Below, piece by piece: positions 54,657 through 64,000 of a stretch of DNA of 64,000 nt. Numbering within the stretch: position 1 is the first letter of the stretch; each line of letters starts with the position of its first letter. Position numbers and translations under genes: made by a program. Below the pieces are notes generated by a model. The model ran no database searches. It had not been told where the DNA came from and saw only the letters and a list, made by a program, of their open reading frames with translations. This DNA is from Aquabacterium olei (lineage in GTDB: Bacteria > Pseudomonadota > Gammaproteobacteria > Burkholderiales > Burkholderiaceae_C), in NCBI RefSeq assembly GCF_003100395.1, contig NZ_CP029210.1:2418001-2482000 (forward strand), written 5' to 3'.

Positions 54657-56523
54657 TCAGGATCCTGCCTTCCCCACCGCGCTCGTCGATTTCCCCCTGC
54701 CCGACGGCCCGGGCCGTGCGCGCTGGCGCTTCGACCGCCCGACACAATGGCTGGTGGCCCATGACCCCAGCCAGGTCGCCAGCCTGCTGGACGCGGCGCA
54801 CGCGCTCGCCCAGGCCGGGCAATGGTGCGTGGGTTGGGTGGCCTACGAGGCCGCACCCGGCCTGAACCCGCACCTGCCGGTCAAGGCCCTGCCCCCCGGG
54901 CAACCCTACGCCATCTGGGCCGTCTTCGACAAAGCCGAAGCCTGGGATGGCAGCCCGCTGGCCGCACCCGAGCCCCCCTGGTCTGCCAGCGAATGGGCCG
55001 CCGAACTGGACGAAGCCGCCGTACTGGGCCGCGTCGAAACCATTCGCGAGTTGATCCGCGCGGGCGAGGTCTACCAGATCAACCTCACCGCCCGCCTGCG
55101 CAGCCCCTTTGAAGGCGGCTCCGAAGGCATGTGGCCGTACTTTCGCGCGCTGCAGCGCAGCCAGCCCGAGGGCTACACGCTGATGCTGGACGCGCGGGCG
55201 GCCTGCCGTGCGCCGGGCGCCGTGCTGAGCGTCTCGCCCGAATTGTTCTTCGACTGGGACGGCGAGACCCTGGTGACCCGGCCGATGAAGGGCACGGCCG
55301 CGCGGCAGCCCGAGGCGCAGGCCGATGCACGCGCCGCCGACAACCTGCGCAGCAGCGACAAGGAACGCGCCGAGAACCTGATGATCGTCGACCTGCTGCG
55401 CAACGACCTGTCGCGCGTGGCCGAGGTCGGGTCGGTGCGCGTGCCCTCGCTGTTCGACCTGCACGCCCTGCCAACGGTCTGGCAGATGACGTCCACCGTC
55501 ACCGCGCGCAGCCGGGCGGGCCTTCGCCTGAGCGAAGCGTTTGCGGCCCTGTTCCCGTGCGGCTCGGTCACCGGGGCCCCCAAGCGGCAGGCCATGCACC
55601 ACATTGCCCGGCTCGAGCGCAGTGCCCGCGGCGTGTACTGTGGTGCCGTTGGCCTGATGCAGCCCGGCGGGCGGGTCACGTTCAATGTGCCCATCCGCAC
55701 CGTGTGCCTGCACACGCCCCCACCGCCCGCGCCCTGGCGTGCCGAGTGCGGCATCGGCAGCGGCATCACGCTGGACGCCACCGGCCCCGGCGAGGTGCTT
55801 GAATGGCAGGCCAAACGTGGCTTTCTGTACCGCGCGGCACAGCCCTTCCAGCTGATCGAATCCCTGCGTCTCGAGGACGGACGACTGTGTCGGGTGGACC
55901 GCCACCTTGCGCGCCTGGCGGGCAGTGCCACGCATTTCGGCTGGCCTGCGCTGACCCCGGCGCAACGCCATGATCTGGATCACGCCCTGCGCCAGATTGC
56001 GCTTGCCCACCCCACTGGTGTGCACAAGGTCAGGCTGCTGCTGGGCCCCGACGGCCGCTTCAGCGTGGAAGCGGCTGCCCTTTCCGGTCCGGGCACACCC
56101 GGCGTCGAACCGGCATCCGTGCGCGTGGCGCTGGCCCGCACACCCATGCCCCCGGCGGACGACTTCATCCGTCACAAGACCACCCGACGCCAGGCCTACG
56201 CCGGCTTTGTGCCGCCGCCCGGTTGCTTCGACACCCTGCTGCACAACGAGGCGGGCCTGCTCACCGAATTCACGATCGGCAACCTCGCCCTGAAGCTGGG
56301 CGGAACCTGGTGCACCCCGCCGCTCGAGGCAGGCCTGCTGCCCGGCGTGATGCGCGCTGCGGCACTGGCCAGCGGCGAACTGCAGGAGCACCCGCTCCAC
56401 CGCACCGACCTGCTGAAAGCAGGCGACGCAGCATTGCTCAACAGCGTGCGCGGGTGGGTTCCCGTCGACCTGACGGACCTCCAGCAGCAAGCCCGCCTGG
56501 CCGGCTGGGCTGCGCCAGCCTGA
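54649..56523 (+). CDS. pabB: Aminodeoxychorismate synthase component I fused to aminodeoxychorismate lyase
   Basis: 624-aa fusion for p-aminobenzoate, a folate precursor. Residues 1-385 form the chorismate-binding synthase (EVYQINLTARLRSPF, PELFFDWDGETLVTRPMKG, LMIVDLLRNDLSR, FPCGSVTGAPKRQAMHHI). Residues about 395-624 are a PLP aminotransferase class IV lyase (FIRHKTTRRQAYAGF, with K as probable Schiff-base Lys; NEAGLLTEFTIGNLAL). So one protein carries the PabB and PabC steps; glutamine amidotransferase PabA is not in the window. GTG start at 54649 overlaps the dsbB stop by 8 nt; no other start near gives the family N-terminus. Fused forms of this kind are known in Betaproteobacteria. Confidence 0.93.
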   Translation: MLDQDPAFPTALVDFPLPDGPGRARWRFDRPTQWLVAHDPSQVASLLDAAHALAQAGQWCVGWVAYEAAPGLNPHLPVKALPPGQPYAIWAVFDKAEAWDGSPLAAPEPPWSASEWAAELDEAAVLGRVETIRELIRAGEVYQINLTARLRSPFEGGSEGMWPYFRALQRSQPEGYTLMLDARAACRAPGAVLSVSPELFFDWDGETLVTRPMKGTAARQPEAQADARAADNLRSSDKERAENLMIVDLLRNDLSRVAEVGSVRVPSLFDLHALPTVWQMTSTVTARSRAGLRLSEAFAALFPCGSVTGAPKRQAMHHIARLERSARGVYCGAVGLMQPGGRVTFNVPIRTVCLHTPPPPAPWRAECGIGSGITLDATGPGEVLEWQAKRGFLYRAAQPFQLIESLRLEDGRLCRVDRHLARLAGSATHFGWPALTPAQRHDLDHALRQIALAHPTGVHKVRLLLGPDGRFSVEAAALSGPGTPGVEPASVRVALARTPMPPADDFIRHKTTRRQAYAGFVPPPGCFDTLLHNEAGLLTEFTIGNLALKLGGTWCTPPLEAGLLPGVMRAAALASGELQEHPLHRTDLLKAGDAALLNSVRGWVPVDLTDLQQQARLAGWAAPA

Positions 56524-56535
56524 CGCGAAAAGTCC

Positions 56536-56568
56536 CCCGCCGTGCCAAAAGCGCTGTACACGGGCGGG
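56536..56568 (+). terminator. Possible terminator after the pabB fusion gene
   Basis: CCCGCCGTG (56536-56544) pairs with CACGGGCGGG (56559-56568) with one bulged G, enclosing 14 nt, followed by CATTCTTC. Weak T-tract. The next about 40 nt (56577-56620) are notably AT-rich and probably hold the promoter of the fasciclin gene. Confidence 0.4.
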
Positions 56569-56642
56569 CATTCTTCACACAATAAATACCGATTGGTCAC
56601 TTTATGACTTATCAGTAAATCCACCCTTCTCAGGAGCCCTTC

Positions 56643-57194
56643 ATGCGTCACGCCCTCCGCTCGATCACGGTCCGCCTCGGTCTCGCCACCCTGCTGGCCG
56701 CCGCCGCTGTCGCGCCCGCCTCGGCGTCCACCTCCGTGCTGCAGCGCTACTTGCAATGCAAGCACACCACGTTGACGGAGTTCCCCGGCACCATCGTGGA
56801 TGCGGCCGTCGCCACGCCCGAACTCAGCACGCTGGTCAACCTGGTTCAGGCCGCCAACCTCGTGGGCCCGCTGAGCGGCAAGGGCCCGCTGACGGTGTTC
56901 GCACCCACCAACGCCGCCTTCGGCAAGGTGCCGCCGGCGCTGCTCAACCTGATCGGCAGCGATGTCGGCCTCCTCACCAGCGTGCTGACCTACCACGTCA
57001 CCCCGGGCACCGCAGACCCGCGCCGCAGCCTGCTGTCTAGCCAGGTCACCACGCTGCAGGGTCAGAGCCTGTTCCTGGTCTACGACGGCAACGGCGCCTC
57101 GGTGAACCAGTCGGTGGCGGCCTGCAAGGGCGTCAAGACCACGAACGGCACGGTGTGGATCATCGACAGCGTGCTGCTGCCCCAGTTCCGCTGA
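56643..57194 (+). CDS. Secreted fasciclin (FAS1) domain protein
   Basis: 183 aa with a signal peptide (MRHALRSITVRLGLATLLAA, cleavage near PASAS) and a single FAS1 domain: TIVDAAVATPELSTLVNLV, the H1-like LTVFAPTNAAFGKVPP and the H2-like region TVWIIDSVLLPQ. FAS1 domains mediate adhesion or extracellular matrix contacts; some bacterial members are secreted. Two cysteines (LQCKH and AACKG) could form a disulfide. GGAG precedes the ATG at 56643. Monocistronic, after an AT-rich leader. Confidence 0.88.
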   Translation: MRHALRSITVRLGLATLLAAAAVAPASASTSVLQRYLQCKHTTLTEFPGTIVDAAVATPELSTLVNLVQAANLVGPLSGKGPLTVFAPTNAAFGKVPPALLNLIGSDVGLLTSVLTYHVTPGTADPRRSLLSSQVTTLQGQSLFLVYDGNGASVNQSVAACKGVKTTNGTVWIIDSVLLPQFR

Positions 57195-57284
57195 CACCAT
57201 CCGGCCAGGGCAGCATGACCCGCATCACACCGGGTTCACGCTTCCCTGGCAGACTTCGGGTCCTCGAATTGAAGGACCCACTCC

Positions 57285-57704
57285 ATGCGACTGCTCCACA
57301 CCATGCTGCGCGTCGGCGATCTGCAGCGATCGATCGACTTCTACACCCAGGCCCTGGGCATGACGCTGCTGCGGACCACCGATCGGCCTGAACAGCAGTA
57401 CACGCTGGCCTTCCTGGGCTACGGGCGCAACCCCGAGCACGCCGAGATCGAGCTGACTTACAACTACGGCGTGAGCCAGTACGAACTGGGCACAGCCTAT
57501 GGCCACATCGCCATCGGTGTGGACAACGCCGCCGCGGTCTGCGACGCTGTGCGCGCCAAGACGGCCACGCTGGGTGGCGCGGTCACGCGCGAAGCGGGCC
57601 CCATCAAGGGCGGCACCACCGTGATCGCGTTCATCACCGATCCCGATGGCTACAAGGTAGAGCTCATCGAGCGCCCCGAGGCGGCCAACGAGCTCAACGC
57701 CTGA
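57285..57704 (+). CDS. gloA: Lactoylglutathione lyase (glyoxalase I)
   Basis: Converts the methylglyoxal-glutathione hemithioacetal to S-lactoylglutathione. 139 aa, one VOC domain pair. Metal ligands: H5 (RLLHTML), E in [10 protein letters not shown] in YGHIAIGV and E in YKVELIER, the Ni-type short form. Converges on the chemoreceptor gene with 12 nt between. Identification secure. Confidence 0.96.
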   Translation: MRLLHTMLRVGDLQRSIDFYTQALGMTLLRTTDRPEQQYTLAFLGYGRNPEHAEIELTYNYGVSQYELGTAYGHIAIGVDNAAAVCDAVRAKTATLGGAVTREAGPIKGGTTVIAFITDPDGYKVELIERPEAANELNA

Positions 57705-57716
57705 GCCAGGCCCCTT

Positions 57717-59744
57717 TCACGGCAGGCGGAAGTTGCCGACCGCGTGGGCCAGCGCCTCGGCCTGGTGCTTGAGGGCCCGGGCGGCCGCCGCGGTCTGCTC
57801 CACCAGCGCTGCGTTCTCCTGCGTGACGCGGTCCAGGTCCTGAACCGCGCGCCCGACCTGCGCCACGCCCGCGCTCTGCTCGCGTGAGGCGGTCGCGATG
57901 TCGGACAGCAAGCCGTTCATGCGCTGGGCGTTGGCCACGATGTCGGCCATGGTCGTGCCCGCGCCCTGTACCACGGTCGCGCCACTGGTGACGCGGGTGA
58001 CGCTGTCCTGAATCAACTGCTTGATCTCGTGAGCTGCCGTCGCGCTGCGCCGGGCCAATGCGCGCACCTCGCCGGCCACCACCGCAAAGCCGCGCCCCTG
58101 CTCGCCGGCCCTCGCGGCCTCCACCGCGGCATTCAGCGCCAGGATGTTGGTTTGGAAGGCGATCCCGTCGATCACGCCGATGATGTCGCCGATGCGAGAC
58201 GAAGACTGATGGATTTCGCTCATCGTGTGCACGACGCGTTCGATCTCGGCCCCGCCGCGGGTGGCCACATCGGCATTGCCCGAGGCCATCTCGGCAGCCG
58301 TCATCGCATGGGCCGCGGTCTGCTGCACCGTGGCGGCCATCTGCTCCATCGACGAAGCCGACTCTTCCAGGTTGGCGGCCGTGCGCTCCGTGCGGGTGGA
58401 CAGGTCCAGCGAGCCAGCCGCGATCTCGGAGCTCGATTCCACGATGACCTGGGCCGCTGCGCGCACCTCGCTGACGAGGCCACGCATCGCGCGCTGCATG
58501 TCGGCCATGGTGTTCATCAAGGCCGCCGCCTCGTCCTTGCCCCATGGGCGCGGTGAGGTGGTCAGGTCACCGCGCGTCATGGCAACCAGGTGGTGACGGA
58601 CCTCGTCCATGCCGCCCCGCGTGACGCGGTAGAAGCAATACAGCAGGTAGGCCGCCAGCACGACGCACACGGTGGTCAGCACACTGACCGCCCACACCCC
58701 GCGCTGAAGATCGCGCTCGCGCTCCGCCAGCAGGCCATCGAGCGCGGGCAGCCCCGCATGGAACAACCGAAAGCCCGCCTGGACAGCGGCGTTGCCTGCC
58801 CGATTCACCCCGTTCACATCCGGCGGCAGCGGCTTGCCCGCCACCCGATCGACGGCGAGTGCAACCAGCGAAGCAACCGGCTCTCGGAGGGCCTCCACGG
58901 GCAAGGCGGCGCTGGCCTGCGCTTCGCTGGACTTGCGCAGCGAGGTTTCGATCTGCGCCATGCGACGCAGCAGGGTCTGCGCGTCGCGGTCCATCTCGGC
59001 CACCGCTTCGGGCTGGGCCCCGCCCCGCTTGACGGCCGTCACGAGCCGCCCGCGCAGGCGCCCCGCCGTGGCGGCCAGATCCGGTGCGGCAATCATCACC
59101 GCGTCCATCATGTAATAGCTCGCGATCTCCGGGTCGAGCGCCAGATTCGACTGGTCCACCACCGCATCCAGCATCGCGAACTGCTGCTGCAGGGCCAGGT
59201 TGAAGGCTTCGAAGATCGCCTCTGCATCGGACAGCGGCATCGCTTCAGCACGGGTCAGCGCATCGGTCAGGGGCTTCCAGCGTGATGTCACGCCCAGCAA
59301 GGCGCCATGCGCCGCGTGCTGGGCCGACAAGGCCTCCAGCGCCTTGCGTACCGCCATCCGGGCGGGTTCCAGGGCGGCGGCTGACTCACCCCGCGCAGCG
59401 GCGCGCGCCTGCTGTCGCAACGTCGTGGTCGACTCCACCAATGTCAGCAAAGGACCCGCGTACGCCACGCCCGCCCGCTCGGCTTCCACAAACCGCAGAT
59501 CCAGATGGTGCGACCACTGGTAGGAAGCGCCCAGCACCACCAGCGGCACCAGGAAGGCCGCCGAAATGATCAGCGCCTTGGCCCGGAAACCGAGGCTGCG
59601 GAACAGCCTGACGCCGGGCGCCCAGATGCCGTGGTACTGGAAGAATCCGCGCACGGGGTGCGCGCGTGGCGTGCGAACCTCGGTGGCATCCTGAACGCGG
59701 TCGCGCGACCAGGGCACCGGGGCATGGGGGGACATCGTGCTCAT
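57717..59744 (-). CDS. Methyl-accepting chemotaxis protein
   Basis: 675 aa. A 55-residue cytoplasmic N-terminal extension precedes TM1 (about 56-75, [18 protein letters not shown]), followed by a long, mainly helical periplasmic sensor (about 76-345, with no recognised ligand motif), TM2 ([20 protein letters not shown]), HAMP (about 370-425) and the signalling hairpin with the tip [20 protein letters not shown]. No NWETF-type tether at the C-terminus, so methylation would rely on CheR without tethering. AAGGAG 7 nt before ATG 59744 sets the start. The region upstream contains a GGAATG-CCGA-CATTCC dyad (59812-59827). Ligand unknown. Confidence 0.93.
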   Translation of the reverse strand: MSTMSPHAPVPWSRDRVQDATEVRTPRAHPVRGFFQYHGIWAPGVRLFRSLGFRAKALIISAAFLVPLVVLGASYQWSHHLDLRFVEAERAGVAYAGPLLTLVESTTTLRQQARAAARGESAAALEPARMAVRKALEALSAQHAAHGALLGVTSRWKPLTDALTRAEAMPLSDAEAIFEAFNLALQQQFAMLDAVVDQSNLALDPEIASYYMMDAVMIAAPDLAATAGRLRGRLVTAVKRGGAQPEAVAEMDRDAQTLLRRMAQIETSLRKSSEAQASAALPVEALREPVASLVALAVDRVAGKPLPPDVNGVNRAGNAAVQAGFRLFHAGLPALDGLLAERERDLQRGVWAVSVLTTVCVVLAAYLLYCFYRVTRGGMDEVRHHLVAMTRGDLTTSPRPWGKDEAAALMNTMADMQRAMRGLVSEVRAAAQVIVESSSEIAAGSLDLSTRTERTAANLEESASSMEQMAATVQQTAAHAMTAAEMASGNADVATRGGAEIERVVHTMSEIHQSSSRIGDIIGVIDGIAFQTNILALNAAVEAARAGEQGRGFAVVAGEVRALARRSATAAHEIKQLIQDSVTRVTSGATVVQGAGTTMADIVANAQRMNGLLSDIATASREQSAGVAQVGRAVQDLDRVTQENAALVEQTAAAARALKHQAEALAHAVGNFRLP

Positions 59745-59856
59745 CAGGGCTCCTTGGGAAAACCTTCCTGCCGGATGAGGCGGAGCCAGCCTCGATCGGG
59801 GTTGCTGTGACGGAATGCCGACATTCCATCACTGCCCGGGTTCTTCCCAAATCCTG

Positions 59857-59917
59857 AAAAAGCCGTGCTTTTTACCGGACTAATGTGCACCTTGAACGTG
59901 CACGCCGGCAAGGTGCA
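59857..59917 (-). terminator. Double hairpin terminator after aroC
   Basis: Directly after the aroC stop, TGCACCTTG (59886-59894) and CAAGGTGCA (59909-59917) form a perfect 9-bp stem with a 14-nt loop. Further on, AAAAAGC/GCTTTTT (59857-59863 and 59867-59873, loop of 3) gives a second stem ending in T residues on the minus strand. It separates aroC from the chemoreceptor gene. Confidence 0.75.
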
Positions 59918-61018
59918 TCAATACCGTGCGGCCGGGATGCGGGGCGTGTCCACCCGCACGTCGCCGCACTGGGCACGGTGGCGCAGCGCGTGATCGATCA
60001 GAACCAGGGCCAGCATCGCTTCGGCAATCGGCGTGGCACGGATGCCCACGCACGGGTCATGGCGCCCGAAGGTCTCCACCGTGGCAGCCTGCCCCGCCAG
60101 ATCGATCGACTGGCGCGGCGTGCGGATCGAGCTGGTTGGCTTGATGGCGATGGCCACGCGGAGATCCTGGCCGGTCGAAATGCCACCCAGCACGCCGCCG
60201 GCGTGGTTCGAGCCGAAGCCCTCGGCGTACAGCTCGTCGCCATGCACCGAACCGCGCTGGCTGACGCTCTCGAATCCCGCACCGATCTCGACACCCTTGA
60301 CCGCATTGATGCCCATCATCGCGTAGGCAATGTCGGCATCGAGCTTGTCGAACAACGGCTCGCCCAGGCCCACCGGCATGCCGGACGCCTCGACGATCAG
60401 CTTCGCGCCGCAGGAATCGCCTGCCTTGCGCAGTTCGTCCATGTAGGCCTCGAGCTGCTCGATCTGGCTCGCGTTGGCCGCAAAGAACGGGTTGTTCGGC
60501 ACGTGCGCCCAGTCCTCGAACGCGATCGGCAGCTCTCCCAGCTGCGTCATGCAGCCGCGGATCTCGGTGCCGAACTGCTCGCGCAGCCACTTCTTGGCCA
60601 CCGCCCCCGCCGCCACCATCGGGGCCGTCAGCCGGGCCGACGAGCGACCGCCGCCGCGCGGATCGCGGATGCCGTACTTGTGCCAGTAGGTGTAGTCGGC
60701 GTGACCGGGGCGGAAGGTCTGCAGGATGTTGCCGTAGTCCTTGCTGCGCTGGTCGGTGTTGCGGATCAGCAGCGCAATCGGGGCGCCCGTGGTGCGCCCT
60801 TCGTAGACGCCACTGAGGATCTCGACGGCATCGGGCTCATTGCGCTGCGTGACATGGCGCGAGGTCCCAGGGCGACGGCGGTCGAGGTCGGGCTGGATGT
60901 CCGCTTCGGACAGAGCCATCCCCGGCGGGCAGCCGTCGATGACGCAACCGATGGCCGGGCCATGCGATTCGCCGAAGTTCGTGACCGTGAACAAGAGACC
61001 GAAGGTGCTGCCAGCCAT
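59918..61018 (-). CDS. aroC: Chorismate synthase
   Basis: Last step of the shikimate pathway: reduced FMN-dependent elimination of phosphate from EPSP to give chorismate, used for aromatic amino acids and, among others, by the PabB fusion 4 kb away. 366 aa from ATG 61018 ([20 protein letters not shown]). Motifs [16 protein letters not shown] and [15 protein letters not shown]. The frame stays open upstream to 61084 without similarity. Identification secure. Confidence 0.97.
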   Translation of the reverse strand: MAGSTFGLLFTVTNFGESHGPAIGCVIDGCPPGMALSEADIQPDLDRRRPGTSRHVTQRNEPDAVEILSGVYEGRTTGAPIALLIRNTDQRSKDYGNILQTFRPGHADYTYWHKYGIRDPRGGGRSSARLTAPMVAAGAVAKKWLREQFGTEIRGCMTQLGELPIAFEDWAHVPNNPFFAANASQIEQLEAYMDELRKAGDSCGAKLIVEASGMPVGLGEPLFDKLDADIAYAMMGINAVKGVEIGAGFESVSQRGSVHGDELYAEGFGSNHAGGVLGGISTGQDLRVAIAIKPTSSIRTPRQSIDLAGQAATVETFGRHDPCVGIRATPIAEAMLALVLIDHALRHRAQCGDVRVDTPRIPAARY

Positions 61019-61153
61019 TGCGCCAACCAGAGTGAGGAAACCGGAAAACCTGCATTGTCGCCGATCGCATGGCGACACGCGCAAACGCGAACGCCCGGCG
61101 CGGGCCGGGCGTGAGGCGGAAAACGGCGCGCCCGCCGCTTCAACGCGGGCGGA

Positions 61154-61624
61154 TCAGAGCAGCGCCGGGCGCTCTGCCGCGCCCTCTTCTTCCACCGGCC
61201 AGTCGCGGATGTAGGCCTTGAGCATGCGGTTCTCGAAGTCCTGCCCGTCCACCACGGCCTTGGCCACGTCGTAGAACGAGATCACACCCATCAGGGTCTT
61301 CTGTGTCATCACGGGCATGTAGCGAGCATGGCGGTTCAGCATCATGCGGCGCACCTCGTCGATCTCGGTGTCCGGCGTGCAGGTCAGCGGATGGTCGTCC
61401 ATCACCGAGCGCACCAGCAGCGTGCCGAAGCTCCCGCCATTGCGGACGGTGCCCTGGATCACCTCACGGAAGGTCAACATGCCGACCAGATCCCCGTGCT
61501 CCATCACCACCAGCGAACCGATATCACGTTCTGCCATCGTGGAGGCGGCTTCACTCAGAGGTTGATCCGGCTGCACGGTGAACAGGGTGCTGCCCTTGAC
61601 GCGCAGGATGTCGCTGACTTTCAT
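61154..61624 (-). CDS. CBS-domain protein
   Basis: 156-aa soluble protein made almost wholly of a CBS pair (about 8-62: TVQPDQPLSEAASTMAERDI; about 75-130: MDDHPLTCTPDTEIDEV then YMPVMTQ). Such stand-alone pairs bind adenosyl ligands and act as energy sensors or regulate an unknown partner. AAGGAGAGG lies about 5 nt before ATG 61624. It is upstream of aroC on the same strand (135 nt between), with no shown link. Confidence 0.88.
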   Translation of the reverse strand: MKVSDILRVKGSTLFTVQPDQPLSEAASTMAERDIGSLVVMEHGDLVGMLTFREVIQGTVRNGGSFGTLLVRSVMDDHPLTCTPDTEIDEVRRMMLNRHARYMPVMTQKTLMGVISFYDVAKAVVDGQDFENRMLKAYIRDWPVEEEGAAERPALL

Positions 61625-61752
61625 GGGGGCCTCTCCTTGGAGCAGGTTGAACAAAGCGGGGCCAGACCCCTGATGTCGTTGAATATAGCCGCTTGGCCCA
61701 GGGTGGCCAAGGGGGTTTCACGGTAACGCCACGGTCATCGGATGTGCTGGGA

Positions 61753-62994
61753 TCAGGCCGGCAGCGCGTCAGCCACCATGATGGCGTCGAGCCGGGCCGC
61801 ATGCCAGAACCCGATCGTGAACCCATCGGGCCGCAGCAGCAAGGCGCCCAGCAAGGGGTTCAGCGGCGTCGTGGTCGGGTCGCACAGCAGGGTGTAGCGT
61901 CCCCCCGTGTCGTCCTCGTCGGCCAGCCGGCCTACCCAGTCCAGCGTCACCAGCAGATCCAGCACGGGTTCGGTCTGGAGCGGGTCGGTCCGCAATTGCT
62001 CTGCCACGGCCTCGGCCGTCAGCCCACGGGCCTGGGTGCATCGCGCGGCCCGCAGCGCGGCCAGCACGGCCAGGGCCAGGGCGAACCGCTGCCCTGGCGT
62101 GTCGGGCCACCGCTTGGCCTGAGAGAGCAGACTGGGCATGTAGGCCGCCACCACCGCCCCCATCAGCACGATGAGCCAGCTGAGGTAGATCCAGATCAGG
62201 AAGATGGGCATGGCCGCGAATGCGCCATAGACCGTCGAATACACCGGCACCTGCGCGAGGTAGAAGGCCAGCGCCTTTTGCGCCAACTCGAGACCCACGG
62301 AGGCAAAGAGCGCGCCGCTCCAGGCATGGGACCAGCGCACGAAGGTATTCGGCACGAAGCGGTACAGCGCGGCAAAGCCAGCGGTCTGCAGCAGGAAGAC
62401 GATGCCCGTCAGCATCAGGCTCAGGCCGCCCGGCAGGTCAGCCACCAGCCCGCGAGACGCCGACAGCACGTAGGAGGTCACGGACAGGCTGACGGCGGCC
62501 ACCAGCGGCCCGAGCGTCAGCGCCGCCCAGTACACCAGCACCCGCTGCGCGATGGGCCGGGGGCGCCGCACACGCCAGATGCCGTTGAGCGTGTGGTCGA
62601 TGGTCAGCATCAGCGCCATCGCCGTGAAGCCCAGCGCCACCAGGCCCAGGCCCCCGAGCTGGCTCGCCTTGGCCGCGAACTTGGTCAGCGTCAGCAACAC
62701 CGGTTTGGCGATCATGTCGGGCACCAGCCCGGCCAGCACCTGCTGCTCCAGCACCTTGCGGAACCGCGCAAACACCGGAAACGCGCTGAACAGGGCCAGC
62801 ATCACCGTGAACAAGGGCACCAGCGCGATCGTGGTCGTGAAGGTCAGGCTGCCGGCGGTGAGCCCCAGGCGATCCTCGCGAAACCGGTGGCGCAGGGTCT
62901 CGTAGGTCTGCCCCCAGGGCCACTGGATCAGCATCTGTACAAACCGGCGCCAGCGCGACAGGCTGGCCCGCCGGGCGGTCCGCAACACATTCAT
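61753..62994 (-). CDS. YihY/BrkB-family inner-membrane protein with C-terminal extension
   Basis: 413 aa. About six TM segments between residues 40 and 285 with the family markers AGSLTFTTTIALVPLFTVM and WIYLSWLIVLMGAVVAAYM. E. coli YihY is about 290 aa; here about 120 more residues follow (GQRFALALAVLAALRAARC, then VLDLLVTLDWVGRLADEDD) that look like a cytoplasmic helical, possibly winged-helix, domain, a form common in Burkholderiales. The family was once called ribonuclease BN by mistake; its role is unknown. Divergent from the DUF2069 gene by 50 nt. Confidence 0.9.
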   Translation of the reverse strand: MNVLRTARRASLSRWRRFVQMLIQWPWGQTYETLRHRFREDRLGLTAGSLTFTTTIALVPLFTVMLALFSAFPVFARFRKVLEQQVLAGLVPDMIAKPVLLTLTKFAAKASQLGGLGLVALGFTAMALMLTIDHTLNGIWRVRRPRPIAQRVLVYWAALTLGPLVAAVSLSVTSYVLSASRGLVADLPGGLSLMLTGIVFLLQTAGFAALYRFVPNTFVRWSHAWSGALFASVGLELAQKALAFYLAQVPVYSTVYGAFAAMPIFLIWIYLSWLIVLMGAVVAAYMPSLLSQAKRWPDTPGQRFALALAVLAALRAARCTQARGLTAEAVAEQLRTDPLQTEPVLDLLVTLDWVGRLADEDDTGGRYTLLCDPTTTPLNPLLGALLLRPDGFTIGFWHAARLDAIMVADALPA

Positions 62995-63044
62995 CTGGCT
63001 ATGATGCCAGCCTCACGCCCCTCCCACGCTGAAAGAGCCCCGCA

Positions 63045-63491
63045 GTGTCCGTTCCCGATCCCCTCAACGAGCCGGTTCTCGGCCAGCACCCGCCCGAACG
63101 CCAGCGGCAGATCGAGGCGCTGCGTCGCGTCAACCTCGCCGCGCTGCTGGGTCTCATCGCACTTGGCGTGGCGTGGGAGTTGTGGCTTGCACCGCTGCAG
63201 GGCGGCAGCGGCGGCGCGCTGGCCTTGAAGGTGGTGCCGCTCACGTTCGGCATCGCCGGCCTGCTCAAGCACCGGCTCTACACCTGCCGCTGGCTGTCGT
63301 TGCTGGTGTGGCTCTACTTCACCGAGGGCGTGGTGCGTGCTGCGGGCGACACGGGCTTGTCGCAGCAACTGGCTTTTGTTGAAGTGGCCCTCAGCGTGGT
63401 GCTGTTCATCGGCTGCGCGGCTTACGTGCGCCTGCGTCTGCGCGTGCTGCCCCCGAAGGAAAAGGGCGCCCGCCGCAGCGCCGCCGACTGA
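63045..63491 (+). CDS. DUF2069 small membrane protein
   Basis: 148 aa with about four TM segments (NLAALLGLIALGVAWELWL; VVPLTFGIAGLL; WLSLLVWLYFTEGVVRA; VEVALSVVLFIGCAAYV) and a basic tail. Recognised as DUF2069, a conserved proteobacterial membrane family of unknown function. GTG start at 63045, with AAAGAG 8 nt upstream. The FAD-oxidase gene follows 2 nt after its stop, so they are co-transcribed. Confidence 0.85.
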   Translation: MSVPDPLNEPVLGQHPPERQRQIEALRRVNLAALLGLIALGVAWELWLAPLQGGSGGALALKVVPLTFGIAGLLKHRLYTCRWLSLLVWLYFTEGVVRAAGDTGLSQQLAFVEVALSVVLFIGCAAYVRLRLRVLPPKEKGARRSAAD

Positions 63492-63493
63492 CC

Positions 63494-64000
63494 ATGCCCG
63501 ACACGTCTGACGCCCTGGTTGCCGCGCTGCGTCAAGCGCTGGGCGCAACGGCCGTCCTTACCTCAGAGGCGCAAGCGGACGAACACGCGCGTTATCTGAG
63601 CGACTGGCGGCAGCGCTACCACGGTCGCGCCCGGGCCATCGCCCGCCCAGCCAGCACCGAAGAGGTGGCCACGGTCGTCCGCCTGTGTGCGCAGCACGGC
63701 GTCACCATCGTGCCCCAGGGGGGCAACACCGGGCTGGTGGGCGGCGGCGTGCCCGACGCATCGGGTCTGCAGGTGGTGCTTTCGCTGAGCCGCTTGAACC
63801 GCGTGCTGGCGGTCGACGCCGCCAACCTGTCGATGACGGTTCAGGCCGGCTGCACCCTCGCGCAGGTCCAGGACGCTGCAGCGGCCGCCGGGCTTCTGTT
63901 TCCGCTCAGTCTGGCCTCTGAAGGCACCTGCACCATTGGCGGCAACCTCGCCACCAATGCCGGCGGCACCCAGGTGCTGCGTTACGGCACGGCACGCGAG
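63494..64000 (+). CDS. FAD-linked oxidase/dehydrogenase (GlcD / D-2-hydroxyglutarate dehydrogenase type), 3' partial
   Basis: The open frame from ATG 63494 runs off the window, with 169 codons visible. It starts MPDTSDALVAALRQALG and contains the FAD-binding PCMH fold of the FAD-binding-4 family: IARPASTEEVATVVRLC, then VPQGGNTGLVGGG, the pyrophosphate-binding loop typical of GlcD, lactate and D-2-hydroxyglutarate dehydrogenases, and IGGNLATNAGGTQVLRYG. Oxidises a 2-hydroxy acid to the keto acid; substrate is set by the missing C-terminal part. Continues the DUF2069 transcript. Confidence 0.9.
   Translation, partial: MPDTSDALVAALRQALGATAVLTSEAQADEHARYLSDWRQRYHGRARAIARPASTEEVATVVRLCAQHGVTIVPQGGNTGLVGGGVPDASGLQVVLSLSRLNRVLAVDAANLSMTVQAGCTLAQVQDAAAAAGLLFPLSLASEGTCTIGGNLATNAGGTQVLRYGTARE

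Noticed and set aside
59745..59856. Flagellar sigma factor promoter before the chemoreceptor gene
   Set aside because: I searched this interval on the minus strand for a TAAA and GCCGATAA pair and found none with acceptable spacing.
63494..64000. FAD oxidase as a broken gene
   Set aside because: It is cut only by the window end; no stop or shift is seen in the visible part.

Overview
The window is a GC-rich, densely packed chromosomal segment from a betaproteobacterium. Gene content and protein style point to Burkholderiales, probably near Comamonadaceae or the Aquabacterium/Leptothrix group: NrdA with two ATP-cones, an Ala/Lys-rich histone H1-like protein, a DUF3460 gene next to scpA, a fused PabB-PabC and a DUF2069 protein. 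The genus is inference; there is no rRNA in the window. I see no phage, IS element, integrase or CRISPR array.

Layout. 1-4.9 kb: ribonucleotide reductase nrdA (5' end outside the window) and nrdB, then the histone H1-like gene. 5.1-9.6 kb: a PAS histidine kinase overlapping a double-receiver regulator, a small unknown protein and ettA. 9.8-14.4 kb: a TRAP-type uptake module (TatT-like lipoprotein, atypical solute-binding protein, fused permease). 14.5-26 kb: metalloprotease lipoprotein, DinG/YoaA-like helicase, panB-panC, scpA, DUF3460, a CYTH protein and metG. 25.9-27 kb: mrp/apbC. 27-39.9 kb: a signalling block of six genes (HisKA_2 kinase plus ANTAR regulator; membrane kinase; very large hybrid kinase overlapping a REC-GGDEF-EAL protein; an intact diguanylate cyclase). 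39.9-44.2 kb: nnr, an EthD-like gene, tRNA-Ser(UGA), apaH and a CorC/HlyC-type membrane protein. 44.3-50.8 kb: a glucose-type ABC transporter (gtsA-gtsB-gtsC-malK order) and an OmpR-type two-component pair, in which the binding-protein gene has an apparent 1-nt frameshift and the kinase gene an in-frame amber codon. 50.9-64 kb: comEC, ridA-like, dsbB, pabB-pabC fusion, fasciclin protein, gloA, a chemoreceptor, aroC, CBS protein, YihY-type membrane protein, DUF2069 protein and a FAD-linked oxidase cut by the window end.

How it fits together. Most of the window is housekeeping: dNTP synthesis, pantothenate, folate and chorismate, tRNA charging, chromosome segregation. The distinctive parts are the signalling block, where a phosphorelay kinase is translationally coupled to a c-di-GMP phosphodiesterase and followed by a c-di-GMP synthase; the unusual TRAP module with a private lipoprotein; and the sugar-uptake module carrying two independent lesions. 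Coordinates of start codons were chosen from ribosome binding sites, overlaps and family N-termini; where the choice is uncertain this is stated.
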